From positions 1 to 49,358 of the forward strand of contig NZ_BCMQ01000025.1 of the NCBI RefSeq assembly GCF_001485415.1: DNA of 49,358 nucleotides. The letters are read 5' to 3'. Under the pieces are notes generated by a model. The model did no database searches. It worked only from the letters and a program-made list of their open reading frames with translations, and was not told the origin of the DNA. Within the stretch, counting starts at the first letter, position 1; every line of letters starts with the position of its first letter. The translations under genes and the position numbers were made by a program. Below, piece by piece: positions 7,733-16,275 of this stretch. The stretch is from Myroides odoratimimus (GTDB lineage Bacteria; Bacteroidota; Bacteroidia; Flavobacteriales; Flavobacteriaceae).

Positions 7733-8857
7733 ATGTCAGAAAAAGTAAGCCTAAAAGAAATAGCCAAAGTCTTTACAAAACTGGGAATTATTGGTTTTGG
7801 AGGTCCTGCAGCGCATATTGCGATGATGAGAGAGGAAGTCGTTGTACAAAGAAAATGGATGGATGAACAACACTTCTTAGATCTACTGGGAGCTACCAAT
7901 TTAATCCCTGGTCCTAACAGTACAGAAATGGCCATTCACATTGGCTATGACAAAGGGGGATGGAAAGGCCTCATAATTGCAGGGCTATGTTTTATTCTTC
8001 CCGCTGTTTTTCTAACGGGTGTACTCGCCTACTTTTATAAATTGTATGGGCAATTACCGCATATACAACCTTTTATATACGGAATTAAACCAGCAATTAT
8101 AGCCATTATGCTTGGAGCTGTTTTTCCACTAGCTAAAAAATCTATTAACTCCACCTTTTTAGCCTTTTTGGGGCTAATCGTCTTGGTAGCTTCTTTACTG
8201 GGGGTTAATGAAATCTTTTTATTGTTTGGGGCTGGATTTTTAGCCTATGCCCTGTTTTATATCAATACGAGAAAGCAAAATACCTTACAAAGCTTGATTG
8301 CATTGCCACTCTTACTTAGCATACAAAGTACGTTTTTCACTACAACCAATCGACAGTTATTTTGGATTTTTCTAAAAATAGGTGCTATACTTTATGGTAG
8401 TGGTTATGTGCTATTTGCCTTTTTAGATACAGAACTAGTACAAACAGGATTACTAACAAGGGAACAACTAATGGATGCAATTGCTGTAGGGCAATTCACA
8501 CCAGGACCTGTTTTCTCTTCCGTTACTTTTATTGGTTTTCAAATTAATGGTTTATCTGGAGCAATTCTTTCAACTGTTGCAATTTTTTTACCATCCTTTA
8601 TTCTAGTAGCCTTACTAAACCCATTGATGAAAAAACTTCGCAACTCAAAAGGATTATCTGTCTTTTTAGATGCGGTGAATGTTGCCTCTGTCGCCTTGAT
8701 TGTCGCTGTTTGTATAACGATGACACGAGATGTCTTGCTCAACTGGCAAACCCTTGTTATTACCCTACTTAGTGGTATACTCGTTTTTAAATTTAAAAAA
8801 GTAAATAGTGCTTTTATTGTTTTAGTAGGAGCTTTGTTGGGGTATATACTCTACTAA
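7733..8857 (+). CDS. chrA: Chromate transporter ChrA (two-CHR-domain type)
   Basis: 374-aa inner-membrane protein with two homologous CHR domains, the standard long-chain architecture. The first half carries FGGPAAHIAMMREEVV and the LIPGPNSTEMAIHIGY segment. The second half carries GSGYVLFAFLDTELV and GQFTPGPVFSSVTFIGFQ, the paired motifs of the family. Such proteins expel chromate using the proton-motive force. The gene stands alone, 489 bp ahead of a SulP transporter. Because chromate enters cells through sulphate carriers, the closeness to SulP may matter; the ars locus follows. Confidence 0.92.
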   Translation: MSEKVSLKEIAKVFTKLGIIGFGGPAAHIAMMREEVVVQRKWMDEQHFLDLLGATNLIPGPNSTEMAIHIGYDKGGWKGLIIAGLCFILPAVFLTGVLAYFYKLYGQLPHIQPFIYGIKPAIIAIMLGAVFPLAKKSINSTFLAFLGLIVLVASLLGVNEIFLLFGAGFLAYALFYINTRKQNTLQSLIALPLLLSIQSTFFTTTNRQLFWIFLKIGAILYGSGYVLFAFLDTELVQTGLLTREQLMDAIAVGQFTPGPVFSSVTFIGFQINGLSGAILSTVAIFLPSFILVALLNPLMKKLRNSKGLSVFLDAVNVASVALIVAVCITMTRDVLLNWQTLVITLLSGILVFKFKKVNSAFIVLVGALLGYILY

Positions 8858-9346
8858 TCAAAATAATAAATAACTTTATTAAAAATCTTATAATCATAAA
8901 CTTACATAATTAAATAGCTTAATGTATATCTATTTCATCAAATACTGTTGATTAAAGTAGTTTCTCTTAAGCTATTGATGATGATTTCTACTAAAAAAAA
9001 TTATTCAGTTACTTGTTTGTAAAATATTTGTTTAAATCCATTAGACACTGCCGCGATGCTATGCAGAAATATCTTGAGATTTTTCATACTATCAAATAAA
9101 AATTAAAAAAATCTTCAGAATACAATAAAAAAGCAATAACTTTGTAACTTATGAAAAAAACAGTAAAAATATCTTCTCAAATTACTCCGCCTTGATCTTA
9201 GGCTAATAGTTTTTTTTATCCAATTATTTCCTTTGGCACTTTTGTCATGGACTTATCTTATATATACTTATAAAAGTACATATATCATATCTATTATTGC
9301 TTGTAATTAAAATTACAAAGCGTCATACTTATTTAATTTTTTTTCT
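8858..9346. other. 489-bp interval between chrA and the SulP gene
   Basis: AT-rich. TAACTTTG (9137-9144) fits a -7 element. It precedes a 14-codon ORF (ATG 9151, MKKTVKISSQITPP, stop 9193-9195). In another frame, from about 9192, a hydrophobic run (LIVFFIQLFPLALLSW) extends to a TAA near 9308, which could be the remainder of a frameshifted small membrane protein. Near the SulP gene is the perfect repeat TTGTAAT-N4-ATTACAA (9301-9318). No RNA gene is recognised. Confidence 0.4.
9301..9318. promoter_or_regulatory. Inverted repeat TTGTAAT-TAAA-ATTACAA upstream of the SulP gene
   Basis: A perfect 7-bp-arm dyad ends 28 bp before the SulP ATG. Its position suits an operator for the transporter. 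Only the repeat is seen; a regulator is not identified. Confidence 0.35.
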
Positions 9347-10876
9347 ATGAAGCAACTAATCAATTTATTTGATTTTAGTCAACCAATCAATTACAAAAAT
9401 GAGATATTGGCTGGTTTAGCGGTATCTATGACTATGATACCTGAATCCTTATCTTTTGCTATACTAGCAGGTCTATCACCATTGACAGGTTTATATGCTG
9501 CTTTTTTAATGGGACTTGTAACAGCAATATTAGGAGGAAGGCCTGGTATGGTCTCAGGAGGAGCTGGAGCAACTGTTGTAGTTCTTATTGCTCTTGCAGC
9601 TAGTTATGGAACAGAATACCTCTTTGCTGCTGTTGTATTAGCAGGACTTTTACAACTACTTGTGGGAGTATTAAAACTCGGTAAATACATTCGGTTAATT
9701 CCTTCCTCTGTAATGTATGGATTTTTAAATGGATTAGCAATTATCATTTTTATGTCACAAATTGTTCAATTTAAAATTACTACAAATGGAGTTGAAAATT
9801 GGTTAGAAGGTTCAGCCTTATATCTTATGATTGGATTAACTTTACTTACAATTACAATAGTAATTTTACTTCCTAAAGTAACAAAAGTAATACCATCTTC
9901 TCTTGCAGCTATTATTGTTGTTTTTGCACTTGTTTACTTTTTTAATATCGATACTAAAAAAGTAATTGATATTGCCTCTGTAGGAGGCTCCTTACCTACT
10001 TTCCATATTCCAAATATTCCCTTTACCTTTGAAACTTTAAAAATCATATTCCCTTACTCTATTGTTATGGCAGGAGTTGGGCTTATTGAGAGTTTACTTA
10101 CACTTAATATGGTTGATGAAATTACGAATACAAGAGGACATTCAAATAGAGAAGCAACTGCCCAAGGTATTGCTAATATTACGAATGGATTTTTTGGTGG
10201 TATGGGAGGTTGTGCTATGGTTGCACAATCCCTAGTAAATATAGGTGCTGGGGGAAGAACAAGACTCTCTGCTCTTGTAGGAGCATGTTCTATACTATTA
10301 ATAATTTTAGTTGCAGGTCCTGTAATTGAGCAAATACCTATGGCTGCATTAGTTGGAGTAATGATGATGGTAGCCATTGGAACTTTTGAATGGGCTAGTT
10401 TTAAAATAATAAATAAAATGCCTCGCCACGATATCTTTGTTATTATCCTAGTAGCGAGTATAACAGTTATATTGCATAATTTAGCATTAGCTGTATTAAT
10501 AGGAGTTATTGTTTCTGCTCTTGTTTTTGCGTGGGAAAGCGCTAAACGAATAAGAGCTAGAAAATATATCGATAAAAATGGAATAAAACATTATGAAATA
10601 TATGGACCTTTATTTTTTGGTTCAACTACAATATTTCTTGAAAAATTTGATATAGAGAATGATCCTGATCAGATTATTATTGATTTCAAGGAAAGTCGAA
10701 TTACAGATATGTCTGCAATAGAAACAATTAATAAACTTACTGAAAAATATGCTAAAGCTAATAAACAAGTTCATTTAAAACATTTAAGTTTATCCTGTAG
10801 AAGATTAATCAAAAATGCACAAGGAGTTGTTGATATAAGTATCCTCGATACCGACTATAAGCAATACAATTCCTAA
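9347..10876 (+). CDS. SulP-family inorganic anion transporter with STAS domain
   Basis: 509-aa integral membrane protein. The N-terminal region has the SulP signature-like AGLAVSMTMIPESLSFAILAGLSPLTGLYAA and multiple hydrophobic helices up to about residue 400. A cytoplasmic STAS domain follows (about 415-500), with IIIDFKESRITDMSAIETINKL including the usual DxS region. Members carry sulphate, bicarbonate or related anions; the substrate is not decidable here. It is somewhat shorter than many SulP proteins, mainly in the STAS part. It is monocistronic between a dyad at 9301-9318 and a strong bidirectional stem-loop at 11071-11112. Confidence 0.92.
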   Translation: MKQLINLFDFSQPINYKNEILAGLAVSMTMIPESLSFAILAGLSPLTGLYAAFLMGLVTAILGGRPGMVSGGAGATVVVLIALAASYGTEYLFAAVVLAGLLQLLVGVLKLGKYIRLIPSSVMYGFLNGLAIIIFMSQIVQFKITTNGVENWLEGSALYLMIGLTLLTITIVILLPKVTKVIPSSLAAIIVVFALVYFFNIDTKKVIDIASVGGSLPTFHIPNIPFTFETLKIIFPYSIVMAGVGLIESLLTLNMVDEITNTRGHSNREATAQGIANITNGFFGGMGGCAMVAQSLVNIGAGGRTRLSALVGACSILLIILVAGPVIEQIPMAALVGVMMMVAIGTFEWASFKIINKMPRHDIFVIILVASITVILHNLALAVLIGVIVSALVFAWESAKRIRARKYIDKNGIKHYEIYGPLFFGSTTIFLEKFDIENDPDQIIIDFKESRITDMSAIETINKLTEKYAKANKQVHLKHLSLSCRRLIKNAQGVVDISILDTDYKQYNS

Positions 10877-11070
10877 TATTTTACTAGAGCATACTATATT
10901 TCATGTATAAAAAACAAATACAAGCCAAATAGTTAAATTTAAAAGAACATAACTAAACTTTCCTTATTGAGTTTTATTTTCTGTTACACAAGGCTATAAA
11001 GCCAAAAAGATTTTGGAAACTAAATTTACTTTAACGTATAGTTTTAATTATAATCTGAGACCAACAAAAG

Positions 11071-11112
11071 CATCACACTTAAATTAGTATATCATTCTAA
11101 TTCAGTGTGATG
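11071..11112. terminator. Bidirectional terminator between convergent SulP and arsA genes
   Basis: CATCACACT/AGTGTGATG arms extended by AATTAG/CTAATT with one-base offsets (11071-11087 and 11097-11112). On the plus strand it is followed by TTTTT. On the minus strand the stem is followed by CTTTTGTT. It sits 18 bp past the arsA stop. Confidence 0.75.
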
Positions 11113-11130
11113 TTTTTAAAAAGTACTTCT

Positions 11131-12861
11131 TTATTCAACCTTTTCCATCCAAGGTATTACAACAAAATTACCTTTAGAAAGTTCATTGACTTTATTAATC
11201 CATTGTACTTCCGTTTTTGCTTTATCTTTTAAAAAAGTACTTGTTGTATCTGTGAGATATAAACTTGAGTTTATTACCCACCATTTATTGTGTATACCTG
11301 CTCTTGCAAGATCTTCTTGTAAGCGTTGTGCTTCAAATAAAGGTGTTGTTTCTGGTAACGTAACAATAACTACTTCTGTTTCTTGTTCATTTCTTAAACG
11401 TGGTAATAAATTCTGAACAGCCTCGCTAATATCTCCTTGTGTACGCTCTACTTCTTTGTGATAACTTTGAGTTGAATCTAATAACAATAAAGTATGACCT
11501 GTTGGTGCTGTATCGATAACAATTACTTCATGATCTGCTATAGCTACAATCTCAGCAAAAGCGTTAAAAACAGCTATTTCCTGTGTACAAGGAGAGCGTA
11601 AATCTTCCTCAATATAACTTAAATCACTGTTTCCCATAGTTAGTCTTGCCTTAGCTAAAACTTTCTCCTTATAGGCTTCTAACACCTTCTTCTCATCAAT
11701 ATGACTAACAGTAAGCCCTTCTACCTTTGTATTTACATACTCTAAGTGATTGGCTGGATCTGTTGTACTTAGGTGAACCTTAACTCCTTTTTTAACCAGT
11801 CCTCTAGCGATTCGAGCAGCTATTGTTGTTTTCCCTACACCTCCTTTACCCATCGTGAAAACCACTTTTTTCTTAGATATAAAAAGGTCTTCTATCAATA
11901 CATCAATATCTTGTAACTCGTTTTTGTCTAAGCTATTTTCAGTCAAAATTGCACTTGTATTAGAAATAAGCATATTTCTAATATTATCAATTCCAGTCAT
12001 ATTATACGATCTTAATGGAACATAATAGGTTGGAATATCAAGAAGCTTTTTAGTTCTATTTTCTAAAGCATTTTGCTGGCGTTTATACAACTTACTTGAA
12101 ATAGAATCATTCTGATCAAAATTCTCTAGCACTCCATTGATAATTAAACGCTGAGATTGTATATCTAACTCAAGTAACTCCTTATATGAACGCTCTACTT
12201 CTTTTAATGGTGTTTCATCTGGACGACTCACCAAAAATAAAGTTGTATTATTTTTATCACTCAATGTTTTCACTGCCTGCTCATATACTACTTTACGATC
12301 ACCTAATCCCGACAATTGCCCAAGACAAGAAATACCTGTTGTATTTTCATCAATAAATGTATTCCATGCTGCTGGTAGTTGTAACATTCTAAGTGTATGT
12401 CCTGTTGGTGCTGTATCAAACACAATATGGTCATATAAATCGTGTTTCTCTTTATTTGTAATTACATCTGCAAATTCATTGAAAGCAGCAATCTCCACTG
12501 TACATGATCCTGATAGTTGCTCTTCCATATTAAATAAAACAGCCTCTGGTAACTTTCCTCGATAAGGTCCTATTATGGATTCTTTATATTCTAAAGCTGC
12601 TTGCTCTGGGTTTAAATTCAAAATAGAAAGAGTGGGAATATCTTTTAACTTAGTCACTTTATTGCTCAAAGGTATATCAAATACATCCTGCAAATTTGAT
12701 GCAGGGTCTGTACTAATAAGTAATATATTTTTCCCACTGTCTGCCAAGTTTAAGGAAGTAGCACATGCTATTGATGTTTTTCCTACTCCTCCTTTACCTG
12801 TAAAGAAAATATATTTTGTAAATCCTTCATTAGAGGGATTATATAGTTTAAAATTACTCAT
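11131..12861 (-). CDS. arsA: ArsA, arsenite-stimulated pump ATPase
   Basis: 576 aa from the ATG at 12861; a TTG at 12882 would add seven residues but is less likely. It is a fused double ATPase. Each half has a deviant Walker A (GKGGVGKTS near the N-terminus, GKGGVGKTT about residue 340) and the family motif DTAPTGHTL. Cysteines placed like the As(III)-binding set of E. coli ArsA appear in GSCTVEIAAFNEF, GISCLGQLSG and SPCTQEIAVFNAF. ArsA energises an arsenite permease with ATP; the permease here would be Acr3 or the ArsG-like protein. It is the last gene of module B, after arsD, separated by a 66-bp gap to the start at 12882 that contains a stem-loop. Confidence 0.95.
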   Translation of the reverse strand: MSNFKLYNPSNEGFTKYIFFTGKGGVGKTSIACATSLNLADSGKNILLISTDPASNLQDVFDIPLSNKVTKLKDIPTLSILNLNPEQAALEYKESIIGPYRGKLPEAVLFNMEEQLSGSCTVEIAAFNEFADVITNKEKHDLYDHIVFDTAPTGHTLRMLQLPAAWNTFIDENTTGISCLGQLSGLGDRKVVYEQAVKTLSDKNNTTLFLVSRPDETPLKEVERSYKELLELDIQSQRLIINGVLENFDQNDSISSKLYKRQQNALENRTKKLLDIPTYYVPLRSYNMTGIDNIRNMLISNTSAILTENSLDKNELQDIDVLIEDLFISKKKVVFTMGKGGVGKTTIAARIARGLVKKGVKVHLSTTDPANHLEYVNTKVEGLTVSHIDEKKVLEAYKEKVLAKARLTMGNSDLSYIEEDLRSPCTQEIAVFNAFAEIVAIADHEVIVIDTAPTGHTLLLLDSTQSYHKEVERTQGDISEAVQNLLPRLRNEQETEVVIVTLPETTPLFEAQRLQEDLARAGIHNKWWVINSSLYLTDTTSTFLKDKAKTEVQWINKVNELSKGNFVVIPWMEKVE

Positions 12862-12892
12862 AACTACTATTTTTTTATTCAATACAATTCCT

Positions 12893-12920
12893 GTTCGACA
12901 TACAATTAGGTATGCCGAAC
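12893..12920. promoter_or_regulatory. Stem-loop between arsD and arsA
   Basis: Arms GTTCGACATAC (12893-12903) and GTATGCCGAAC (12910-12920) pair with one mismatch around a 6-nt loop. There is no T-run on the minus strand, so it may set mRNA stability or lower arsA expression within the operon rather than end it. Confidence 0.4.
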
Positions 12921-12947
12921 TAAACTGAAATTGAAAATTGGGTTAGA

Positions 12948-13280
12948 TTATTTTGTAACAATCAAATCAGATTCTGACACTTCAAGCCATTCTGAAATTT
13001 GCTTATTACTTGGATATGATTTGGTAAGAACAATTACTCCATTTAAGGTAGTAATAGGAAAATTATCGATAGACTCTTTTTGGATAAAGTCATTAACTAC
13101 TTTAGTATCTACATAAACCTGAGGATTGTCACGTAAATTAAATCGCTCAATTAAAATGCCTTTTTTCTTTAAGTTTTCTATTACAACAGCAATACGCATT
13201 AATTCAGGATCAATATTAACCCCACAAAGCCCTGTTGGACAACATAAAGCTGGATCGTAAATCTTTACTTCATTTTTCAT
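12948..13280 (-). CDS. arsD: ArsD, arsenic metallochaperone
   Basis: 110-aa thioredoxin-fold protein that hands As(III) to ArsA. The As-binding cysteines are C13, C14 and C19 in DPALCCPTGLCG, equivalent to Cys12/13/18 of the plasmid R773 protein. The C-terminal vicinal cysteine pairs of R773 ArsD are absent, as in many family members, and these are not needed for chaperoning. Its ATG overlaps the stop of the thioredoxin-like gene by 4 bp (13277-13280), so translation is coupled. Confidence 0.95.
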   Translation of the reverse strand: MKNEVKIYDPALCCPTGLCGVNIDPELMRIAVVIENLKKKGILIERFNLRDNPQVYVDTKVVNDFIQKESIDNFPITTLNGVIVLTKSYPSNKQISEWLEVSESDLIVTK

Positions 13281-13519
13281 ATCTGATGTTTTTTAATTAA
13301 TTCTTTTACTTCTTCTTTTGATGGAACATACCCCTTAACAGTAACTTCTCCATTAATAACCAAAGCAGGTAAAGACATAATGTCATATTTTACAATCTCT
13401 ATAATATCATCCTGCTTTGTAACTTTGATATCAGAACCTAATTCTTTTACTACAGATTCTACGGTTTCTAAAGTTACCTTACACTTGGCACAACCTGTAC
13501 CTAAAACTATTATTTCCAA
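13277..13519 (-). CDS. arsE: Small thioredoxin-like protein (ArsE-like)
   Basis: 80 aa from a TTG at 13519. The longer frame to an ATG at 13600 would add an odd Cys-rich tail that lies wholly over the 3' end of the preceding gene, so I reject it. MEIIVLGTGCAKCKVTLETV is the typical start of mini-thioredoxins of the MTH895/TM0996 type with a CxxC centre. It lies directly after the ArsG-like permease gene (11-bp gap) and overlaps arsD. Together with the ArsF- and ArsG-like genes this matches the arsEFG set described for aromatic arsenicals. The symbol is assigned by position and is tentative. Confidence 0.75.
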   Translation of the reverse strand: MEIIVLGTGCAKCKVTLETVESVVKELGSDIKVTKQDDIIEIVKYDIMSLPALVINGEVTVKGYVPSKEEVKELIKKHQI

Positions 13520-13530
13520 ATCTATTTTTT

Positions 13531-14229
13531 TTATAAATTCACATATATATAATAAACACCTACAACAATAAAAACAGCAGATATAATACGTCTGAACCAT
13601 ATTTCAAAACTCTTCATCTTATTGTAAAAATGCCCTACATTAGATATACTGTAAGCAAGTAAAAAAGCTATGATGATTACAGGTAACCCCGTTGCTAAAG
13701 CAAAAACTGGTGCTAATAATAATCCTGAAGCACTCGCCATAATTAAAGGAATCATCACTCCAAAAAACAATACTCCACTGTAAGGACAAAACGCTAAAGC
13801 AAATAAAACACCAAGTAAAAAAGCATTGAAGTAATTCTTCTTAAAGTTCTTTTGATTTACCTTCTGACTTAGTGATCCTACTCCTGGTATATTTAATTTA
13901 ATAATATCAAGCATTAAAATACCGATAAGGATTAATCCAATCCCCAAATAAACACCACTTACATTTTGCAATAGTTTTGCTACTTGAAACTTACTTGCTC
14001 CAAAATAGAAAATAACACCTAATACAGTATAAGTAAATGCACGACCTAAGGTATAAAACAGTCCATTAAATAATACTTTACGCTTAACTGTAATATCTTT
14101 ACTTAAATAAGCTGTAGCTGTAATGTTAGTAGCTAAGGGACAAGGACTAATAGCAGTCATCAGTCCCAACAAAAACGCAGTTACTATTGGAATATCAGAA
14201 CTGTCTACTAATTGTTGTAGTAATTCCAT
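13531..14229 (-). CDS. arsG: DsbD/CcdA-like membrane protein, ArsG-type organoarsenical efflux permease family
   Basis: 232 aa with about six membrane helices. It has the CcdA/DsbD-like pattern with SPCPLATNITATAYL in the first helix and AFCPYSGVLFFGVMIP in the fourth, the paired Cys-Pro motifs of this superfamily. In ars operons of this layout the protein is annotated as an ArsG-type permease for trivalent aromatic arsenicals. A general reducing-equivalent carrier to the periplasmic ArsF-like lipoprotein is an alternative that the fold allows. It lies 6 bp after arsF and 11 bp before arsE. Confidence 0.8.
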   Translation of the reverse strand: MELLQQLVDSSDIPIVTAFLLGLMTAISPCPLATNITATAYLSKDITVKRKVLFNGLFYTLGRAFTYTVLGVIFYFGASKFQVAKLLQNVSGVYLGIGLILIGILMLDIIKLNIPGVGSLSQKVNQKNFKKNYFNAFLLGVLFALAFCPYSGVLFFGVMIPLIMASASGLLLAPVFALATGLPVIIIAFLLAYSISNVGHFYNKMKSFEIWFRRIISAVFIVVGVYYIYVNL

Positions 14230-14235
14230 CTAACA

Positions 14236-14697
14236 TTAAAGTTTTTTGTTTACTTGTTCAACTATAAGCTCTTCTAATACCTTTGGTGTTGTTAGTGCTG
14301 TTGCAAAAGCATCTTCGGTTAGATTAATTGAATCATCGCCTTTGGCAATAATAAGTGCATTCCAAGTCACTTCATACTTCTCTACTAAATCACTATACTG
14401 CTTTTCACTTGTATCGACTTCAATAAACTTCACTAACTCATTACTAGCAAAAGCTCCTTCTACAGTTTTCTTCGTTAAGTCTCCAACTGCTAAACAAGTT
14501 TTACAACGTTGCTTTCCATGGAAATAATAAACATAAACCATTGTATTATCCGATTTTTCCTGTAAAAGCTGCTCTTGATCTAATACTTCCAAGCTCGACT
14601 CCACTAAGGGGTTTTGTTCTTGTGTCTTTTTCTTGTCTGAACATGAACTAGTTACTAAAGCCAACATACAGATAAGGCTTAAAAAGGTTGTTTTCAT
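14236..14697 (-). CDS. arsF: ArsF-like lipoprotein with thioredoxin-like CxxC
   Basis: 153-aa lipoprotein: signal peptide MKTTFLSLICMLALVTSSC with lipobox Cys19, so it is probably anchored in a membrane facing the periplasm. The mature part has YYFHGKQRCKTCLAVGD with C65/C68, then EVDTSEKQYSDLVEKYEV, resembling a thioredoxin-like fold. This matches the family annotated as nitrophenyl-compound nitroreductase subunit ArsF, found next to ArsG. It is the first gene of the arsF-G-E-D-A run and sits about 60 bp downstream of the operator-like dyad at 14756-14771. Confidence 0.75.
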   Translation of the reverse strand: MKTTFLSLICMLALVTSSCSDKKKTQEQNPLVESSLEVLDQEQLLQEKSDNTMVYVYYFHGKQRCKTCLAVGDLTKKTVEGAFASNELVKFIEVDTSEKQYSDLVEKYEVTWNALIIAKGDDSINLTEDAFATALTTPKVLEELIVEQVNKKL

Positions 14698-14743
14698 AAA
14701 TAGTAATTTTGATGTTATTTAAATTTTTAGTTTCACTAAATGT

Positions 14744-14776
14744 CAATGTTCGTAATTCGTAAAACTACGAACATTG
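14744..14776. promoter_or_regulatory. ArsR operator candidate upstream of arsF: TTCGTA-N4-TACGAA within a longer dyad
   Basis: Two nested dyads. TTCGTA-AAAC-TACGAA (14756-14771) has the same 6-4-6 form as the site ahead of arsR1. An outer perfect pair, CAATGTTCGTA (14744-14754) and TACGAACATTG (14766-14776), shares the right arm. No T-run follows, so an operator is likelier than a terminator. It suits ArsR1 control of the arsF-G-E-D-A genes. Confidence 0.65.
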
Positions 14777-14790
14777 AGAGCAAATTTTTT

Positions 14791-15111
14791 TTATGAGCAC
14801 TCAGAAGGCTTTTTAATGTCTTCAAAAAACTCATTTAATAGTTGCTTAGCAATTCGCCAATTCTCTTTATTAATACAATACTTTACTGTAGGTAAATTAA
14901 TTGTTCCTTGAATCAAGCCAGCTTCTCTTAATTCTTTTAAATGTTGAGACAATGTACTTTTTGCTACAGGTAATACCTCCGACATATCTCCATGAAAACA
15001 ACACTCCTGAGAAGCAAGCATTTCTAAAATGGCAACTCGTATAGGATGAGATAAAGCCTTCGTTATTCTTGCTATCTCTACTTGTTTTTTTGTTAGGTCT
15101 CTTTTCAACAT
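14791..15111 (-). CDS. arsR: ArsR/SmtB-family repressor (ArsR1)
   Basis: 106 aa from the ATG at 15111; the frame stays open to a TTG at 15129, which is less likely. It is a winged-helix protein: ALSHPIRVAILEML, then the recognition region AKSTLSQHLKELREAGLIQG. The vicinal cysteines in SQECCFHGDM lie where ArsR proteins bind As(III) (compare ELCVCDL of R773), and another Cys lies at the C-terminus (SECS). Derepression by arsenite is expected. A dyad TTCGTA-N4-TACGAA lies 28 bp upstream and another downstream ahead of arsF, so it probably controls itself and module B. Confidence 0.93.
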   Translation of the reverse strand: MLKRDLTKKQVEIARITKALSHPIRVAILEMLASQECCFHGDMSEVLPVAKSTLSQHLKELREAGLIQGTINLPTVKYCINKENWRIAKQLLNEFFEDIKKPSECS

Positions 15112-15138
15112 ACCCTTATCATTTATCAAATTAATCTA

Positions 15139-15154
15139 TTCGTAAATATACGAA
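15139..15154. promoter_or_regulatory. ArsR operator candidate TTCGTA-AATA-TACGAA upstream of arsR1
   Basis: Perfect 6-bp arms with a 4-bp spacer, 28 bp before the arsR1 ATG. The same arms and spacing recur at 14756-14771. Written as TCG-N8-CGA it also matches the two sites of the second ArsR. Confidence 0.7.
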
Positions 15155-15174
15155 CAATTTATCTAAAGTTCTTC

Positions 15175-16263
15175 TTACAACTTTAAAAAATCTACAACTT
15201 CTTCCACTGTACTCCTAGCAGACCTACCAACTCCAATCAATGTTGCAGAAGCAAAACCAGTCCAATCACCATAACCTACAAGCCACAAACCATTAATTCC
15301 TTCAACTTTGCTGTTACCATTGGTATTCACTCTGCCATCTGATTGAAGTATTCCTAAAGGTTCTAAATGCTTTAATGCAGGTTTAAATCCTGTGCACCAA
15401 ATAACAACATCAAAGTTTTCTTCTTCTCCACTTTTCCAAACAACACCAGTTTCAGTAAAGCGCTCAACCTCTCCTTTGCTATTTAAAACACCTCTTGATC
15501 TAGCATCCACAACAGGGGGAACCATAACAATACTTCTCACATTATATTTTGCTTGTACTTGCTCATTACCCGCCTTTTGCTCATTATATTTTTGCGTTGC
15601 TACATCGAAAAGTACCCTACCATCCACATCATCAGGTAAAAAAGCTGGTGCTCCTATTGTTGACCAAGTAACAGTTGTATACTTGGAAACTTCTGCTAAA
15701 ATTTGAGCTCCAGAATTACCTCCACCAATCACCAATACTTTTTTTCCTATAAAATCTGAAGCATTTTTATAATAGGCAGAATGTAATTGTTCATTTTTAA
15801 ACTGATCTAAACCTTTAAAGACAGGAACAAAAGAACTCGCCCATGTTCCTGTAGCAGATATTACTGCTTTTGCTTTAAAATCGCCAATCGAAGTTTTTAA
15901 AGTAAATCCTCCCTCCTGTTTTAAAACTGATGTAACCTGAACAGATCTCTTTATAGGTAGACTATATTTTACTTGATAATCATCCATATAGGAAATAACC
16001 TCGTCTCGAACGGGATAATAGTTTTCTGATTTTGGAAACATAAATCCTGGTAAAGAGCTAAACTCAGCAGGAGAAAACAAAGACAAAGAATCCCATCCGT
16101 GAATCCAAGCTCCTCCTGGTTGAGATTGCTGATCTAAAATCAAATACTTTATTTGTGTTCTTCTTAAATAAAACCCACAAGCCAAAGCACTTTGACCACC
16201 ACCGATAATGATTAAATCATAATCATTTTGATCTTCTTTATTATCATTTACAAAACTTCTCAT
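15175..16263 (-). CDS. arsO: ArsO-like flavin-containing monooxygenase / FAD-dependent oxidoreductase
   Basis: 362 aa with two dinucleotide folds: LIIIGGGQSALACGFYLRR (FAD, residues about 17-35) and VLVIGGGNSGAQILAEV (NADPH, about 170-186). VIWCTGFKP near residue 300 is the ATG-like motif of flavin monooxygenases. The enzyme group recurs in ars operons and is named ArsO; a role in oxidising organoarsenicals has been proposed, but the reaction is not settled. It ends module A, 12 bp after acr3, and is followed by the arsR1 operator. Confidence 0.88.
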   Translation of the reverse strand: MRSFVNDNKEDQNDYDLIIIGGGQSALACGFYLRRTQIKYLILDQQSQPGGAWIHGWDSLSLFSPAEFSSLPGFMFPKSENYYPVRDEVISYMDDYQVKYSLPIKRSVQVTSVLKQEGGFTLKTSIGDFKAKAVISATGTWASSFVPVFKGLDQFKNEQLHSAYYKNASDFIGKKVLVIGGGNSGAQILAEVSKYTTVTWSTIGAPAFLPDDVDGRVLFDVATQKYNEQKAGNEQVQAKYNVRSIVMVPPVVDARSRGVLNSKGEVERFTETGVVWKSGEEENFDVVIWCTGFKPALKHLEPLGILQSDGRVNTNGNSKVEGINGLWLVGYGDWTGFASATLIGVGRSARSTVEEVVDFLKL

Positions 16264-16275
16264 AAAGGCTATATT

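Noticed and set aside
13277..13600. A longer thioredoxin-like protein starting at the ATG at 13600
   Set aside because: The first 27 residues are an unlikely Cys/Tyr string that overlaps the ArsG-like gene; the TTG at 13519 gives the normal mini-thioredoxin N-terminus.
14744..14776. The dyad after arsR1 as a transcription terminator
   Set aside because: It has no T-run on either strand and repeats the TTCGTA-N4-TACGAA operator form seen upstream of arsR1.
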